From positions 1-13,336 of the forward strand of contig VBAU01000012.1 in assembly GCA_005883855.1 (NCBI GenBank): a stretch of DNA of 13,336 nt. Direction: 5' to 3'. A program made the position numbers and the translations under genes. This document shows positions 1 to 7,446 of the stretch, one piece after another (positions within the stretch are counted from its first letter, which is position 1; each line of letters opens with the position of its first letter). The notes beneath the pieces are model-generated. The model saw nothing but the letters and a program-made list of their open reading frames with translations. It did no database searches and was not told the origin of the DNA. The DNA comes from Bacteroidota bacterium (GTDB lineage Bacteria; Bacteroidota; Bacteroidia; Chitinophagales; Chitinophagaceae).

Positions 1-1
1 T

Positions 2-124
2 GATAAAATATCTAACTGGTTGCCCGCGCCCGAAAGTGCAATCAAACTGGCGCTTCGACTTTATGCTCCCCGGCCTGAAGTCTCTCATTGGAAGGCACCA
101 GTACTCGATCGTGTGAGAAATTAA
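2..124 (+). CDS. DUF1214-type protein, C-terminal end (5' truncated by window)
   Basis: An open frame enters from the left edge and reads 40 codons to a TAA at 122-124. The translation holds the segment NWLPAP, then a short gap and LALRLYAPRPE, ending in HWKAPVLDRVRN. This matches the usual last strand of DUF1214 domains, where a W-LPAP motif precedes a 'LRLYWP' strand and a 'W-PP-V-RV' tail. DUF1214 is normally found C-terminal to or beside DUF1254 in secreted or periplasmic proteins of unknown biochemical role. Only the tail is visible, so neither the start nor a DUF1254 partner can be checked. The next gene starts 25 bp downstream on the same strand, so the two may share a transcript. Confidence 0.72.
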   Translation, partial: DKISNWLPAPESAIKLALRLYAPRPEVSHWKAPVLDRVRN

Positions 125-149
125 AAACTGAAGGAATTAGAAAAATAAA

Positions 150-806
150 ATGGTAAACGGCCCAAACATAGATCGTGATCGCGACAGGCTTGAAGTGTAC
201 GGGACAATAGTCCTCGCCATTGCTACCCTTGCCGTGGCCTGGTGTTCATATCAAAGTACTTTGTGGAATGGCATACAAACTTTCCGGCTCGCAGAATCGA
301 ACAAATATAGTCGACTTGCACAGCAGAAGCTGATTCAATCAGGTCAGAACAAGGCAATGGAAGAGGGGGTTATTATCAATTTCGTCGACGCAGTATTAAG
401 CAAGGACCAAACGAAAATCGATTACATTATCGGGGGAGTTCGCCCGGAACTTGCAAACATATTATCGAATTGGTTGCAATCACACCCCCTTGAAAGTGCT
501 TCAGCCCCACGTCATCCGATGATAATGCCGGAGTACGAAGCAATAATGGGACAGAGACTCGACGAATCCCAAAAGATGAGTGAAAAAGCGGAGGAGACGT
601 TTAGGACAGCACAGGTGGCCAACCTAAATGCCGACAGGTACAGCCTTTTTACCGTGCTATTCAGCCTGGTCCTGTTCCTGGGGGCCATTACAACGAAACT
701 CGTTCGCATAAATGTTCGCCTCATAATTACTTTACTTTCGGCGATCATTTGCGTCGGTGGCCTAATTGTAGTATTTTTCTATTTGCCTGTGGCACACTTA
801 GGATAA
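150..806 (+). CDS. Unrecognised three-helix membrane protein (218 aa)
   Basis: The product has an N-terminal hydrophobic segment at residues about 17-35, a soluble middle of about 125 residues, and two C-terminal hydrophobic segments at about 165-185 and 190-214. The first helix runs into a Trp/Tyr-rich patch (AWCSYQSTLWNG) followed by an Ala/Arg/Gln-rich, probably helical stretch. That layout recalls uncharacterised bacterial membrane proteins in which a first helix is followed by W..YQ...W.G.Q, but I cannot name a family with confidence. The ATG at 150 is preceded by the purine-rich AAGGAATTAG about 10 bp upstream, which suits a start. It lies 25 bp after the DUF1214 gene. No catalytic motif is visible, and a role cannot be stated. 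Confidence 0.8.
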   Translation: MVNGPNIDRDRDRLEVYGTIVLAIATLAVAWCSYQSTLWNGIQTFRLAESNKYSRLAQQKLIQSGQNKAMEEGVIINFVDAVLSKDQTKIDYIIGGVRPELANILSNWLQSHPLESASAPRHPMIMPEYEAIMGQRLDESQKMSEKAEETFRTAQVANLNADRYSLFTVLFSLVLFLGAITTKLVRINVRLIITLLSAIICVGGLIVVFFYLPVAHLG

Positions 807-1467
807 GAAGCTCTTCGGCGATTGTACTAATGTGAATTCAAGAAAACCAAAACACTGTTATGAGACAAATATTCAAAATAACAATACTGCTTGCACTTCT
901 TATTTTCTAGTGTAAATCGGCCCTGCTTATTGACTACGCTACCGACGGAAGTAACAAAAGACAGTGCGACGTTCTCCAATTCTTGCGCAACAGCCGCGTT
1001 GAAATAAAATCAACAATTGTGACCGCTATTATCTCTTCAATGGTCACATATGTCAGTGGTGCTTTAAAAAAAGCTGCACAGTTTTTTAATTTTTGTCAAC
1101 ACGAGTGCCCATTTATTTGAAATTCCCGGGAATAAAAAAACTTATCGGGGTTGTTAAAACAGGCATTATCGAACTCTGTCAAGATTTGCAATTTTTGTCA
1201 ATCGTGCCGGGTCTTTATTTGGTACACCTTGCAAAAATGATAAAACTTGCAGTCTGGTAGTCGCCCATTTCCGGTATAAAAATTCTGCACCATGGAGCAC
1301 TTTACTCGCTGTCAAACACAACCTTCCTGAAGCGAAATTTGGAAACTGATAGTGCAACGAGCATGGGTGGCCTCTTATGGAGCATGCAACAGCATTAGGA
1401 CGTTTTTCAGATGATAGAACGAGGTGCCAATTGAAAACATCAATTCGACGAGTTAAATAAGGTATGT
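807..1467. other. 661-bp stretch with no intact gene
   Basis: No convincing intact gene lies here. It holds the candidate broken lipoprotein frame at 860-1120, described separately, and the perfect 12-bp palindrome ATTCCCGGGAAT at 1122-1133. A minus-strand open frame covers 1166-1507, but its product has no recognisable composition or motif and it overlaps the start of the pentapeptide gene, so I treat it as chance. No promoter of the TAnnTTTG type was found ahead of the downstream gene at 1468. Confidence 0.5.
860..1120 (+). pseudogene. Possible small lipoprotein gene broken by TAG at the lipobox
   Basis: Starting at the ATG at 860, the frame encodes MRQIFKITILLALLIF, then a TAG at 908-910, then CKS and about 67 more codons without a stop until TGA at 1118. 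The N-terminus looks like a lipoprotein signal sequence, and the stop sits exactly where a Ser or Gly would precede the lipobox cysteine; LLIFSCKS would be typical for Bacteroidota. A single base change (TCG or TGG to TAG) would explain it. The downstream part matches no family I know and is unusually rich in Cys, so the whole frame may be chance. Readthrough or stop-codon reassignment is not suggested by the neighbouring genes. Confidence 0.25.
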
Positions 1468-2337
1468 ATGGCGAAAGATTATTCACAGAAAAAACTTCGA
1501 AATGCAAGTTTCAAAGATGAAGATCTTTCATATGCTCGCTTCTCAGACAGCGATCTTCGCGGTGCTGATTTCACCGGTGCTAACCTCACCGGCGCAATAT
1601 TCACCCACGTCAGAACGGGGATCACACCTTTAAATACTGTTTTACTATTCGTGCTGGCATTGGCTATTTCATTGCTCTCCGGTTACGTCGCGATGCTTGC
1701 AGGTCAAACGGTGCAGACAATGTTCAAATCAAGTGATTCCAATGTACGGCTGGCAGGCATAGTAACGTGTGCGATCACTGTTTTGTTTATTGCTTATGCC
1801 TGGTGGAGGGGAGGCAGCGCGATCATGCACTTGATAATTCCTGCTGTCTTGCTCGCCATAGTAGTTGGCGTTGTAGCTTATTTTTCTGGCTTAGGTACGG
1901 GCATGGGCATGCTTTACCTGGTACTCGCCTTGTTATTGGTAACAGTCATGTTTATCGTGGGCATAATCGCCCGCACGGCTGCAGGCGCAGTATCCAACAT
2001 TCTCTTTATCATAGTTGCACTATCCGGCGGAATTTTCGGGAGAAGCGCAGGCGGCGGAATAGGAACGGTTATCATGGCAATTAGCTGTGCACTTATCAGC
2101 AAAAGGGCGCTGAGTGGCACGAAAGGCTTTGAGGGCTTAAAAAAAATTGCCGATTTCATAACGAGAAAATTCGGTACCTCATTTCGCAATTCAAAATTAA
2201 CGGAGGCGAATTTTTCGCAATCGAAAATATACAATGCCGATTTCACAAATGCGGATTTGTCATTCGTAAACTGGGCTAATTCAAAAAAATTCAATTGTAT
2301 CACGGATGTGACAAAAATGACCGTAGTAAAAAAGTAG
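1468..2337 (+). CDS. Pentapeptide-repeat / polytopic membrane / pentapeptide-repeat protein (289 aa)
   Basis: Residues about 9-46 form pentapeptide repeats of the A(D/N)LxX type (ARFSDSDLRGADFTGANLTG is the clearest run). A very hydrophobic region follows from about 52 to 210 with roughly six membrane segments, then a basic linker (KRALSGTKGFEGLKK). A second pentapeptide block at about 235-270 (SKLTEANFSQ, NADFTNADLSF) precedes the end. Pentapeptide repeats fold as a right-handed quadrilateral beta-helix and are often used as interaction platforms; the function of membrane-linked ones is largely unknown. The two half-blocks could stack on the same side of the membrane, which is my inference. 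The ATG at 1468 follows TAAGGTATGT. It is alone: the nearest + strand genes lie 661 bp upstream and 216 bp downstream. Confidence 0.85.
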   Translation: MAKDYSQKKLRNASFKDEDLSYARFSDSDLRGADFTGANLTGAIFTHVRTGITPLNTVLLFVLALAISLLSGYVAMLAGQTVQTMFKSSDSNVRLAGIVTCAITVLFIAYAWWRGGSAIMHLIIPAVLLAIVVGVVAYFSGLGTGMGMLYLVLALLLVTVMFIVGIIARTAAGAVSNILFIIVALSGGIFGRSAGGGIGTVIMAISCALISKRALSGTKGFEGLKKIADFITRKFGTSFRNSKLTEANFSQSKIYNADFTNADLSFVNWANSKKFNCITDVTKMTVVKK

Positions 2338-2415
2338 TGATGAGTGTGAGTATGAGATCTTAACGGTATGGTGATGAATCGTCATTGGTTAGTGGGTCTA
2401 AAAATTGAGAGGTGG

Positions 2416-2431
2416 ACCCTCCCCGGAGGGT
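2416..2431. terminator. GC-rich hairpin downstream of the pentapeptide gene
   Basis: The sequence ACCCTCC-CC-GGAGGGT is a perfect inverted repeat that can fold with 6 bp and a 4-nt loop. It lies about 80 bp after the stop of the pentapeptide gene and before the envelope cluster. There is no T-tract on either side, so it may be an RNA hairpin or processing site rather than a classical terminator. The following bases contain a second, weaker pair, ATGGTCA...TGACCAT, near 2486-2525. Confidence 0.4.
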
Positions 2432-2553
2432 GGAGCCATAAACAAATGTGCGAAGGGGTGGGCGTCAGCCTAAGTGTCGGCATAATGGTCAATGCATAGT
2501 GTATAATGAGTAATGAGTGACCATAGCGACAACCAAGAGAAAAATGATTTAAC

Positions 2554-3312
2554 ATGAAATATAAGCAACCATGTTTTGTCCTGCTGTTCTTGTTAACGAG
2601 CAGTTTTTGCATCGCACAAGTAGACACCAGCTCTAAAAGCATACCTCGTTATAAAAACGTGATCCGTTATAATCTCTCCAGTGCGCTGATCTTTGGGATT
2701 GACAAATATGTCGTGTTCGGTTACGAACGCGTGATCAGGAAAAATCAAAGCATCTCTGTTAATGTCGGCGGTGTGGCTCTTCCCAAGCTAGTCAGCATTA
2801 AGACTGATAGTTTCAGCTTGCAAAAGGATACGAAAAACAACAGCGTGAATTTTTCCGTCGATTACCGATTTTACCTGGGCAAGGAGAACAAGTATCCAGC
2901 ACCGCGTGGCGTTTATATAGGGCCGTATTACGCTTACAATAAATTCACAAGGGACAATCAATGGCTCAAATCGAGTGGTACCACTAGCACTTATGTAAAT
3001 ACACATTCGGTTTTGAACATTAATACAATTGGGTTTGAATTTGGATACCAGTTTATTTTATGGAAACGGTTGGCCCTGGATTTGGTTTTAGTTGGCCCTG
3101 GCTATGCTATTTACAATTATAAAGTAACTTCCGAAAACAGCCTTACGGCTCAACAAAAAGATCAGTTGTATGACGCTTTACAGCAACTCCTGGAGCAAAA
3201 ATTTCCGGGAATGAACTATGTAATGAGCGATGAGCAGTTTAATAGTAATGGCGTATTGCGCACAAACAGCATAGGTTATCGCTACATGATTCACATTGGA
3301 TTTGCCTTTTGA
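2554..3312 (+). CDS. Outer-membrane beta-barrel protein, probable (252 aa)
   Basis: Residues 1-21 form a signal peptide (basic MKYKQ, hydrophobic FVLLFLLTSSFC, cleavage after IAQ). The mature part alternates polar and aromatic/aliphatic residues as barrel strands do, for example DYRFYLGKE, GVYIGPYYAYN, FEFGYQFILW and YRYMIHIGFAF. It ends in Phe, the usual signal for Bam-dependent insertion. Glycine and tyrosine are abundant and no lipobox is present. I cannot place it in a named transporter or porin family; small barrels of this kind are common in Bacteroidota, and no ligand can be inferred. The ATG at 2554 gives a complete signal peptide, which supports this start. It is the first gene of a same-strand set; the next gene begins 37 bp later. 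Confidence 0.8.
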   Translation: MKYKQPCFVLLFLLTSSFCIAQVDTSSKSIPRYKNVIRYNLSSALIFGIDKYVVFGYERVIRKNQSISVNVGGVALPKLVSIKTDSFSLQKDTKNNSVNFSVDYRFYLGKENKYPAPRGVYIGPYYAYNKFTRDNQWLKSSGTTSTYVNTHSVLNINTIGFEFGYQFILWKRLALDLVLVGPGYAIYNYKVTSENSLTAQQKDQLYDALQQLLEQKFPGMNYVMSDEQFNSNGVLRTNSIGYRYMIHIGFAF

Positions 3313-3349
3313 TTACGTGAAAAGAAAAAAGGTTGAGGTATAGAAGCGT

Positions 3350-3982
3350 ATGAAGAAGTTAGGAACATTTATCAAGGTCACCATTGCTGGCGGAATTCTA
3401 TTCCTGATTCCGCTGGGAGTTGTGGTGCTCATTTTATCTAAGGTCTTTAATTTTCTTCAACCTCTTTCCGCAGCGCTTGCCCGACGACTTCCCTTTTCAA
3501 AAATTGCGGGCATCGGCATTGCGACGCTGATTAGCATCCTGTTTCTGTTTCTGATTTGCTTTGTAGCTGGCCTTTTCATCAAAACGAAATTGATTAAAGG
3601 CATCATTCAGTGGTTAGAGGACCATGTGTTGGTGTACATTCCCGGCTACTCTACGATAAAAGCCCTAACGACAAACATGCTTACCAAAGAAGGAACTAGT
3701 AAATGGAAACCAGCCAGTGTATTTATTGATGATAATGAAGTGATTTGCTTTGTAATTGATGAATCAGAAAATTATTGCACCGTTTACATGCCTTCTGCGC
3801 CATCTCCTTCGTCAGGTGCTGTTGGCGCAAGAGAAAGGTCAAAAGTCACCTATCTTCCTCTCACCGTGAACGAAACCTTTTTAATGATCAGGCAATTTGG
3901 AAAAGGCGCCGCGAGCCAAATTGAAAAATTAAAACCTGTACAAGAAAAGAGAGCCACAGACAGTGAGTTCGTCGGGAAATAA
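3350..3982 (+). CDS. DUF502-family inner-membrane protein (210 aa)
   Basis: Two membrane helices lie at residues about 8-30 and 53-77, in the order seen in DUF502 proteins. They are followed by the family's soluble part: a LEDHVLVYIPGYSTIKALT stretch near 89-107, where family members have 'iP-v-sIY-s-K', and YMPSAPSPSSGAV near 146-158, which matches the typical 'vPt.P.P.sG' element. DUF502 proteins are short inner-membrane proteins of unknown biochemical function in many bacteria and in plants. The sequence Pro-Leu-Gly at 21-23 in the first helix is also typical. The start ATG at 3350 sits after AAGAAAAAAGGTTGAGG. The next barrel gene begins only 11 bp after the stop, so the two are very likely co-transcribed. 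Confidence 0.85.
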   Translation: MKKLGTFIKVTIAGGILFLIPLGVVVLILSKVFNFLQPLSAALARRLPFSKIAGIGIATLISILFLFLICFVAGLFIKTKLIKGIIQWLEDHVLVYIPGYSTIKALTTNMLTKEGTSKWKPASVFIDDNEVICFVIDESENYCTVYMPSAPSPSSGAVGARERSKVTYLPLTVNETFLMIRQFGKGAASQIEKLKPVQEKRATDSEFVGK

Positions 3983-3993
3983 TAATTTTAAGG

Positions 3994-4719
3994 ATGAAAA
4001 AACTGGCAGGCATTATTCTGTTGACGGGCTTTTGTAACATTGCAACGGCTCAGGTGATAATCGCGTTGTTGTTTGGCGAGAAATTGAATACAGGCAAGGT
4101 CGAATTCGGGCTCGTGGTTGCTCCTGCCCTTACGGATATCTCCAATATTGAAAGCGACAAAAGAAACGGCCTAAACCTCGGCTTGTACTTTAATATAAGG
4201 CCCGACAAGAAGTTTTTTCTTCACATCGAAGGAACAGCCAAGGGTTCTTTTGGTGCAAAGGGCATCATTCCTTATTCTACCGGCAACGATACTTTGGACC
4301 ACCTGTTTGCCGGCGGATCCGTAGAGAGAAAAATAAAGGCCTTCGGTCTTCCCGTGATGGGACGTTATGCAATAACTCCGAAATTTTTTGTCGATGCCGG
4401 CATACAAACCGACATGATGTTAAAAGCAAAAGATATTTTCACAGCTAAAGTAAATGGCAACGAACTTGAGTATACGACAAAAATATCAGACCAGGTCCCT
4501 TTGCTCGATTTCGGTTTGCTGGCAGGGTTGCATTACAAATTCAGTAAGGATAGAAGGAGCATGGGTATAGGTGTCAGATATTTCCAGGGGTTGACCGATG
4601 TACTTAAACCAACTCCAGGGACGCAAGTAAACGTGGCCTGGCAACTAGTCATTTCAATCCCCGTTGGTACCGGTAAGGCAAATGGAACGAATGCTGCTGA
4701 GAAGCAACCTTCCAAATAA
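3994..4719 (+). CDS. PorT-like outer-membrane beta-barrel protein (241 aa)
   Basis: A signal peptide (MKKLAGIILLTGFCNIATAQ, about 20 residues) is followed by barrel-like sequence with clear amphipathic strands: KVEFGLVVAPALTDI, LNLGLYFNIR, KFFLHIEGTAK, GLPVMGRYAI, PLLDFGLLAGLHYKF, SMGIGVRYFQGLTD and NVAWQLVISIPVG. The G-x-x-x-G-L-Y-F strand and the 'P..-RY.i....fv-aGi' segment are typical of the PorT-family/outer-membrane barrel domain widespread in Bacteroidota. The C-terminal 12 residues after the last strand are polar, so the protein does not end on an aromatic residue. The ATG at 3994 follows TTTTAAGG closely and lies 11 bp behind the DUF502 gene. PorT itself serves the type IX secretion pathway, but membership of this barrel class alone does not show such a role here. 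Confidence 0.78.
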   Translation: MKKLAGIILLTGFCNIATAQVIIALLFGEKLNTGKVEFGLVVAPALTDISNIESDKRNGLNLGLYFNIRPDKKFFLHIEGTAKGSFGAKGIIPYSTGNDTLDHLFAGGSVERKIKAFGLPVMGRYAITPKFFVDAGIQTDMMLKAKDIFTAKVNGNELEYTTKISDQVPLLDFGLLAGLHYKFSKDRRSMGIGVRYFQGLTDVLKPTPGTQVNVAWQLVISIPVGTGKANGTNAAEKQPSK

Positions 4720-4854
4720 ATGAACAAAATGCCTTGTGGAAATACAATTTGTCCTTTATCATTGCATGGCTGTAGGGCGTGTAGAGGCCTGCACAAAAAA
4801 AGTTGAGACTCAAGCACGGACGCTTCTGTATGAGAAATGTAAACTTTAAATGAA

Positions 4855-6132
4855 ATGGTGTGGTTGAATGGAACAAGACTGTTTATTTTCTTAGTTCTCC
4901 TTATGATCACTGGCTGTTTTCAACTGTCTGGCCAGGATTCTGTTGCCGTTCGGCAAGATTCAGTGAAAGAGGTAGACATAATGGATGTTTTGAGGAAGAT
5001 TTTTAAAAAACCGCAACCTCCGGAGAAGAAGTCCTCAAGTGCTATAGCTATTCTGCCTTCTCTTGGGTATAATCCAAGTTTTGGATTTATTATCGGGGCT
5101 AAGATATCAGGCGGGAAGCAATTTGGTAATCCTGAAACGACGGACTACTCGATTTTTTCACTGGAGGGAATGTACACGTCGAAAGGAATACTCTCGGTAC
5201 AGGCAAAGCATAACATTTTTGTCGCCGATAACAAATGGAACTGGCAAGGGCAATGGCAGCTTGCCCATTACGGATTACTGGATTATGGTGTTGGCACCGG
5301 CAACGGCAAATACCGTAGCAGGGGCTTTGCTTTGAACGAATATCCGACCAAGAATGCCGACAGCGCGTTTCCGATTCAGTACAGCTACATACGTCTCTCT
5401 GAAAAAGCATACCGCAAAATTGGGAAACATTTTTATGCAGGAGGCGGAGTCCGGTTCGATATTTATTCGAAGATCAATGATGAAAAGCAAACGAATAACC
5501 TGAACACTCCGCACCAGCGGTACAGTTTACGACATGGGTTCGATCCCGAGAAATACCAGGCAAATGGATTGATTGTGGCGGTGCAATATAATACGAGGGA
5601 GCACCCAATTCGGTCATATGGCGGTATATATGCAGACCTGGGTTTCCAATTTAATGAAGAATGGCTGGGCAGTACAAAAAAAGCGGTACAGCTTCAGTAT
5701 GATTTTCGAAAATACTGGTCGCTGAGTAAAAAAAATCCGGAAAATGTAATAGCCATTTGGCACTGGGCAATGTATAAATTGAGTGGTGATATACCTTACC
5801 TGGAACTCCCGTCCACGGCTGCTGATCCATATGGTCGAAGTGGAAGGGGATATACATTCTCAAGGTTCAAGGGGCCTTCCTATGCATACTTTGAATCGGA
5901 GTGGCGATTCCCAATCACAAGGAATAAATTAATAAGCGGTGTTTGCTTTCTTAATCTTCAGACAGCCTCAGACGATTTCAACAAAAAGATATTCGAGTAT
6001 TGGGAGCCAGGAGCAGGCGTTGGCCTCAGAATTTTATTTCAAAAGCTAAACCGAACAACCATATGCGTCGATTATGGTCAAGGCCGCTACGGATCCCAGG
6101 GATTATTTTTCGGACTGGGGGAAGCATTTTGA
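4855..6132 (+). CDS. BamA/TamA-type surface-antigen barrel without POTRA domains (425 aa)
   Basis: After a signal sequence (hydrophobic FIFLVLLMITG, probable cleavage near SGQ-D at 25-28) and a short polar linker with KKPQPPEKKS, residues about 63-425 form a barrel of the Omp85 C-terminal type (bacterial surface antigen domain). The key marker is GRSGRGYTFSRFKG at 327-340, equivalent to the conserved (V/L)RG(F/Y) loop that folds back into Omp85 barrels. It is followed by the 'FESEWRFPI' strand and ends in GLGEAF, with a terminal Phe. No POTRA repeats are present, since only about 60 residues precede the barrel, so it is unlikely to be the essential BamA. Such short members are often lipid- or protein-export accessory barrels of unknown cargo. 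The Cys at 21 after LMITG could be read as a lipobox, but a barrel with a GQ cleavage site is more likely. An alternative ATG at 4851 is out of frame. Confidence 0.82.
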   Translation: MVWLNGTRLFIFLVLLMITGCFQLSGQDSVAVRQDSVKEVDIMDVLRKIFKKPQPPEKKSSSAIAILPSLGYNPSFGFIIGAKISGGKQFGNPETTDYSIFSLEGMYTSKGILSVQAKHNIFVADNKWNWQGQWQLAHYGLLDYGVGTGNGKYRSRGFALNEYPTKNADSAFPIQYSYIRLSEKAYRKIGKHFYAGGGVRFDIYSKINDEKQTNNLNTPHQRYSLRHGFDPEKYQANGLIVAVQYNTREHPIRSYGGIYADLGFQFNEEWLGSTKKAVQLQYDFRKYWSLSKKNPENVIAIWHWAMYKLSGDIPYLELPSTAADPYGRSGRGYTFSRFKGPSYAYFESEWRFPITRNKLISGVCFLNLQTASDDFNKKIFEYWEPGAGVGLRILFQKLNRTTICVDYGQGRYGSQGLFFGLGEAF

Positions 6133-6203
6133 ATATCGAACAAGGAATATCGAATGCTGAATTGTGAAGTTGGGCATATTGATTCGGCGTTCATTATTCC
6201 TTG
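6131..6203. repeat. Dispersed-type inverted repeat element (GAATATCGAA family)
   Basis: GAATATCGAA occurs twice, at 6131-6140 and 6145-6154, separated by CAAG. CAAGGAATA from 6141 is answered by CATTATTCCTTG at 6192-6203, giving an imperfect inverted repeat around a spacer of about 40 bp. The first base pairs overlap the stop codon of the BamA-type gene (TGA at 6130-6132). I recognise the sequence style from intergenic palindromic repeats common in Bacteroidota genomes, but copy number cannot be tested within this window. Confidence 0.6.
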
Positions 6204-6219
6204 TGCTTAATAATATTAA

Positions 6220-6245
6220 AAGCTGCGTATAGAAATACGCAGCTT
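6220..6245. terminator. Strong hairpin, probable bidirectional terminator
   Basis: AAGCTGCGTAT-AGAA-ATACGCAGCTT forms a perfect 11-bp stem with a 4-nt loop, 88 bp after the BamA-type gene. On the minus strand it is followed by TTAATATTATTAA, a T-rich tract, while on the plus strand no T-run follows. The genes on the two sides converge here, so one hairpin could serve both transcripts. Confidence 0.65.
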
Positions 6246-6715
6246 ATCAATTGCTCGTTGTCACACTACTTTTTACCGCCACAGAAAAAGTTCTATGAGA
6301 CTATCATGTTCACTCTTTTCTGTTGGCCTCACGGGCACGTGGTTAAAAACAAACACATGAAAAAACTGCTTAAAAAAAATCGACAATCGAAATTACACCC
6401 ATCGCTCACCGAATAACTTCTATTACCATTGTTATTTGCCTGTTTTTATAATTCTTTACTCAGCTTTTGATTTTTAGAGAAATTCATGTTCTAACGTGGT
6501 ATGTTGTGTTGACGGTGAGTGTGCGCTGAACAATTGGTCCGCAGATTGAGGGCTGAAAAAAAGTGTACTGGCTTCAGAAAAGGAATCTACCGTCAGCTAC
6601 CACGACCTTCACCAATGCACGAATACGTTTCGCTGAGTTGCCACAGGTTGAAGTGCCTGGTTCCATTTCGTGTTGGAATGTGCCAAATATTATAAGTGAT
6701 GACCTCTTTTGAACA
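6246..6715. other. 470-bp gene-free stretch between convergent genes
   Basis: I see no supportable gene or RNA here. A 71-codon open frame on the plus strand (6201-6416) begins inside the hairpin region and has no recognisable composition; I regard it as chance. The stretch ends at the stop codon of the first AraC-type gene. Confidence 0.5.
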
Positions 6716-7165
6716 CTAGCCGGGTCTCACTTGAGAATGTTTCGATTTTATGTATTCAAATGGTTTGCGACCGGTAAATTTTTTGAAAGCTGCAGTAAAT
6801 GAATTCCTGTTATTGAATCCGCAGTTTTTTGCAAGGTCATCCAGGTCTTTCTTCGTTCCCAGCTCTGCCAGGATTAATTCTTCGCAATAAATAATGCGAT
6901 GACGGTTCATGTAGTCGCTAAAACTTATTCCCAGTATCTGGTTCATGAAAGCAGATAACTGGTACATTGGCATCTCCAGATCATCGGCCATATCCCTGAT
7001 GTGATATCCTTTTTGAAGAAAGGGCTTTTTATTTGTGACCAATTCTTGCAAACGGTGCCGCATAGACTCAATCTGTTCAGAAGTGAGCTGAACGGCATAC
7101 GCCTTACTCTTTTTTTTCTGGCGAAGGACTTCACGCAGCCGGGTAAATATGTTCTTTTTAGTCAT
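6716..7165 (-). CDS. Short AraC-type transcriptional regulator 1 (149 aa)
   Basis: A basic N-terminal segment (MTKKNIFTRLREVLRQKKKSK) leads to a helix with KKPFL at 46-50 and an AraC DNA-binding domain. Its first helix-turn-helix lies near 54-90 (YHIRDMADDLEM...SAFMNQ) and the second near 105-140 (LDDLAKNCGFNNRNSFTAAFKKFTGRKPFEYIK). AraC proteins bind direct-repeat operators through both helix-turn-helix units. Most carry a separate ligand or dimerisation domain, which is absent here, so the input signal is unknown. The frame stays open upstream to a TTG at 7327, but I choose the ATG at 7165 because from there the protein aligns with regulator 2 position by position over about 140 residues. 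The extra 54 residues are partly hydrophobic and could be a remnant of a membrane domain. Confidence 0.85.
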   Translation of the reverse strand: MTKKNIFTRLREVLRQKKKSKAYAVQLTSEQIESMRHRLQELVTNKKPFLQKGYHIRDMADDLEMPMYQLSAFMNQILGISFSDYMNRHRIIYCEELILAELGTKKDLDDLAKNCGFNNRNSFTAAFKKFTGRKPFEYIKSKHSQVRPG

Positions 7166-7446
7166 CCAATAGTTGTATTTCAAACTGAAAGCGTCCAGAT
7201 TGTTGCCAGCCGATAACACAAAACGAGGCGAGAAGGAGTTGAATCCCCTATAGGCAGTGAACAACAGCAGAAGTATGAATCTGATAGGAATTAGGCTTTC
7301 AACTGTATTTGAAATTACAATAACCAAGTCACGTCACAAAGATTGCACGACTGTTTGCAGCCAAATTTTACAAAACTTGTCCTTTTGGGCTCATGACGCA
7401 ACTTAGCAACTTCGCTTAAACCCCAATGATGGCCAGAATCGTTGAC

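Noticed and set aside
1122..1133. Perfect 12-bp palindrome ATTCCCGGGAAT
   Set aside because: Isolated, not near a mapped promoter or gene start; a single short palindrome of this length can occur by chance.
1166..1507. Minus-strand 113-codon open frame overlapping the start of the pentapeptide gene
   Set aside because: No motif, signal peptide or family resemblance; it overlaps a well-supported gene start on the other strand.
2382..2642. Minus-strand 86-codon frame across the spacer and signal peptide of the first barrel gene
   Set aside because: It is antisense to a supported gene start and contains no protein-like features.
4915..4917. Lipoprotein reading of the BamA-type N-terminus (LMITG-Cys)
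   Set aside because: The rest is a beta-barrel, and a standard cleavage after SGQ at about residue 27 is available.
6201..6416. Plus-strand 71-codon frame after the BamA-type gene
   Set aside because: It begins inside the repeat and hairpin and its product is low in coding-like pattern.
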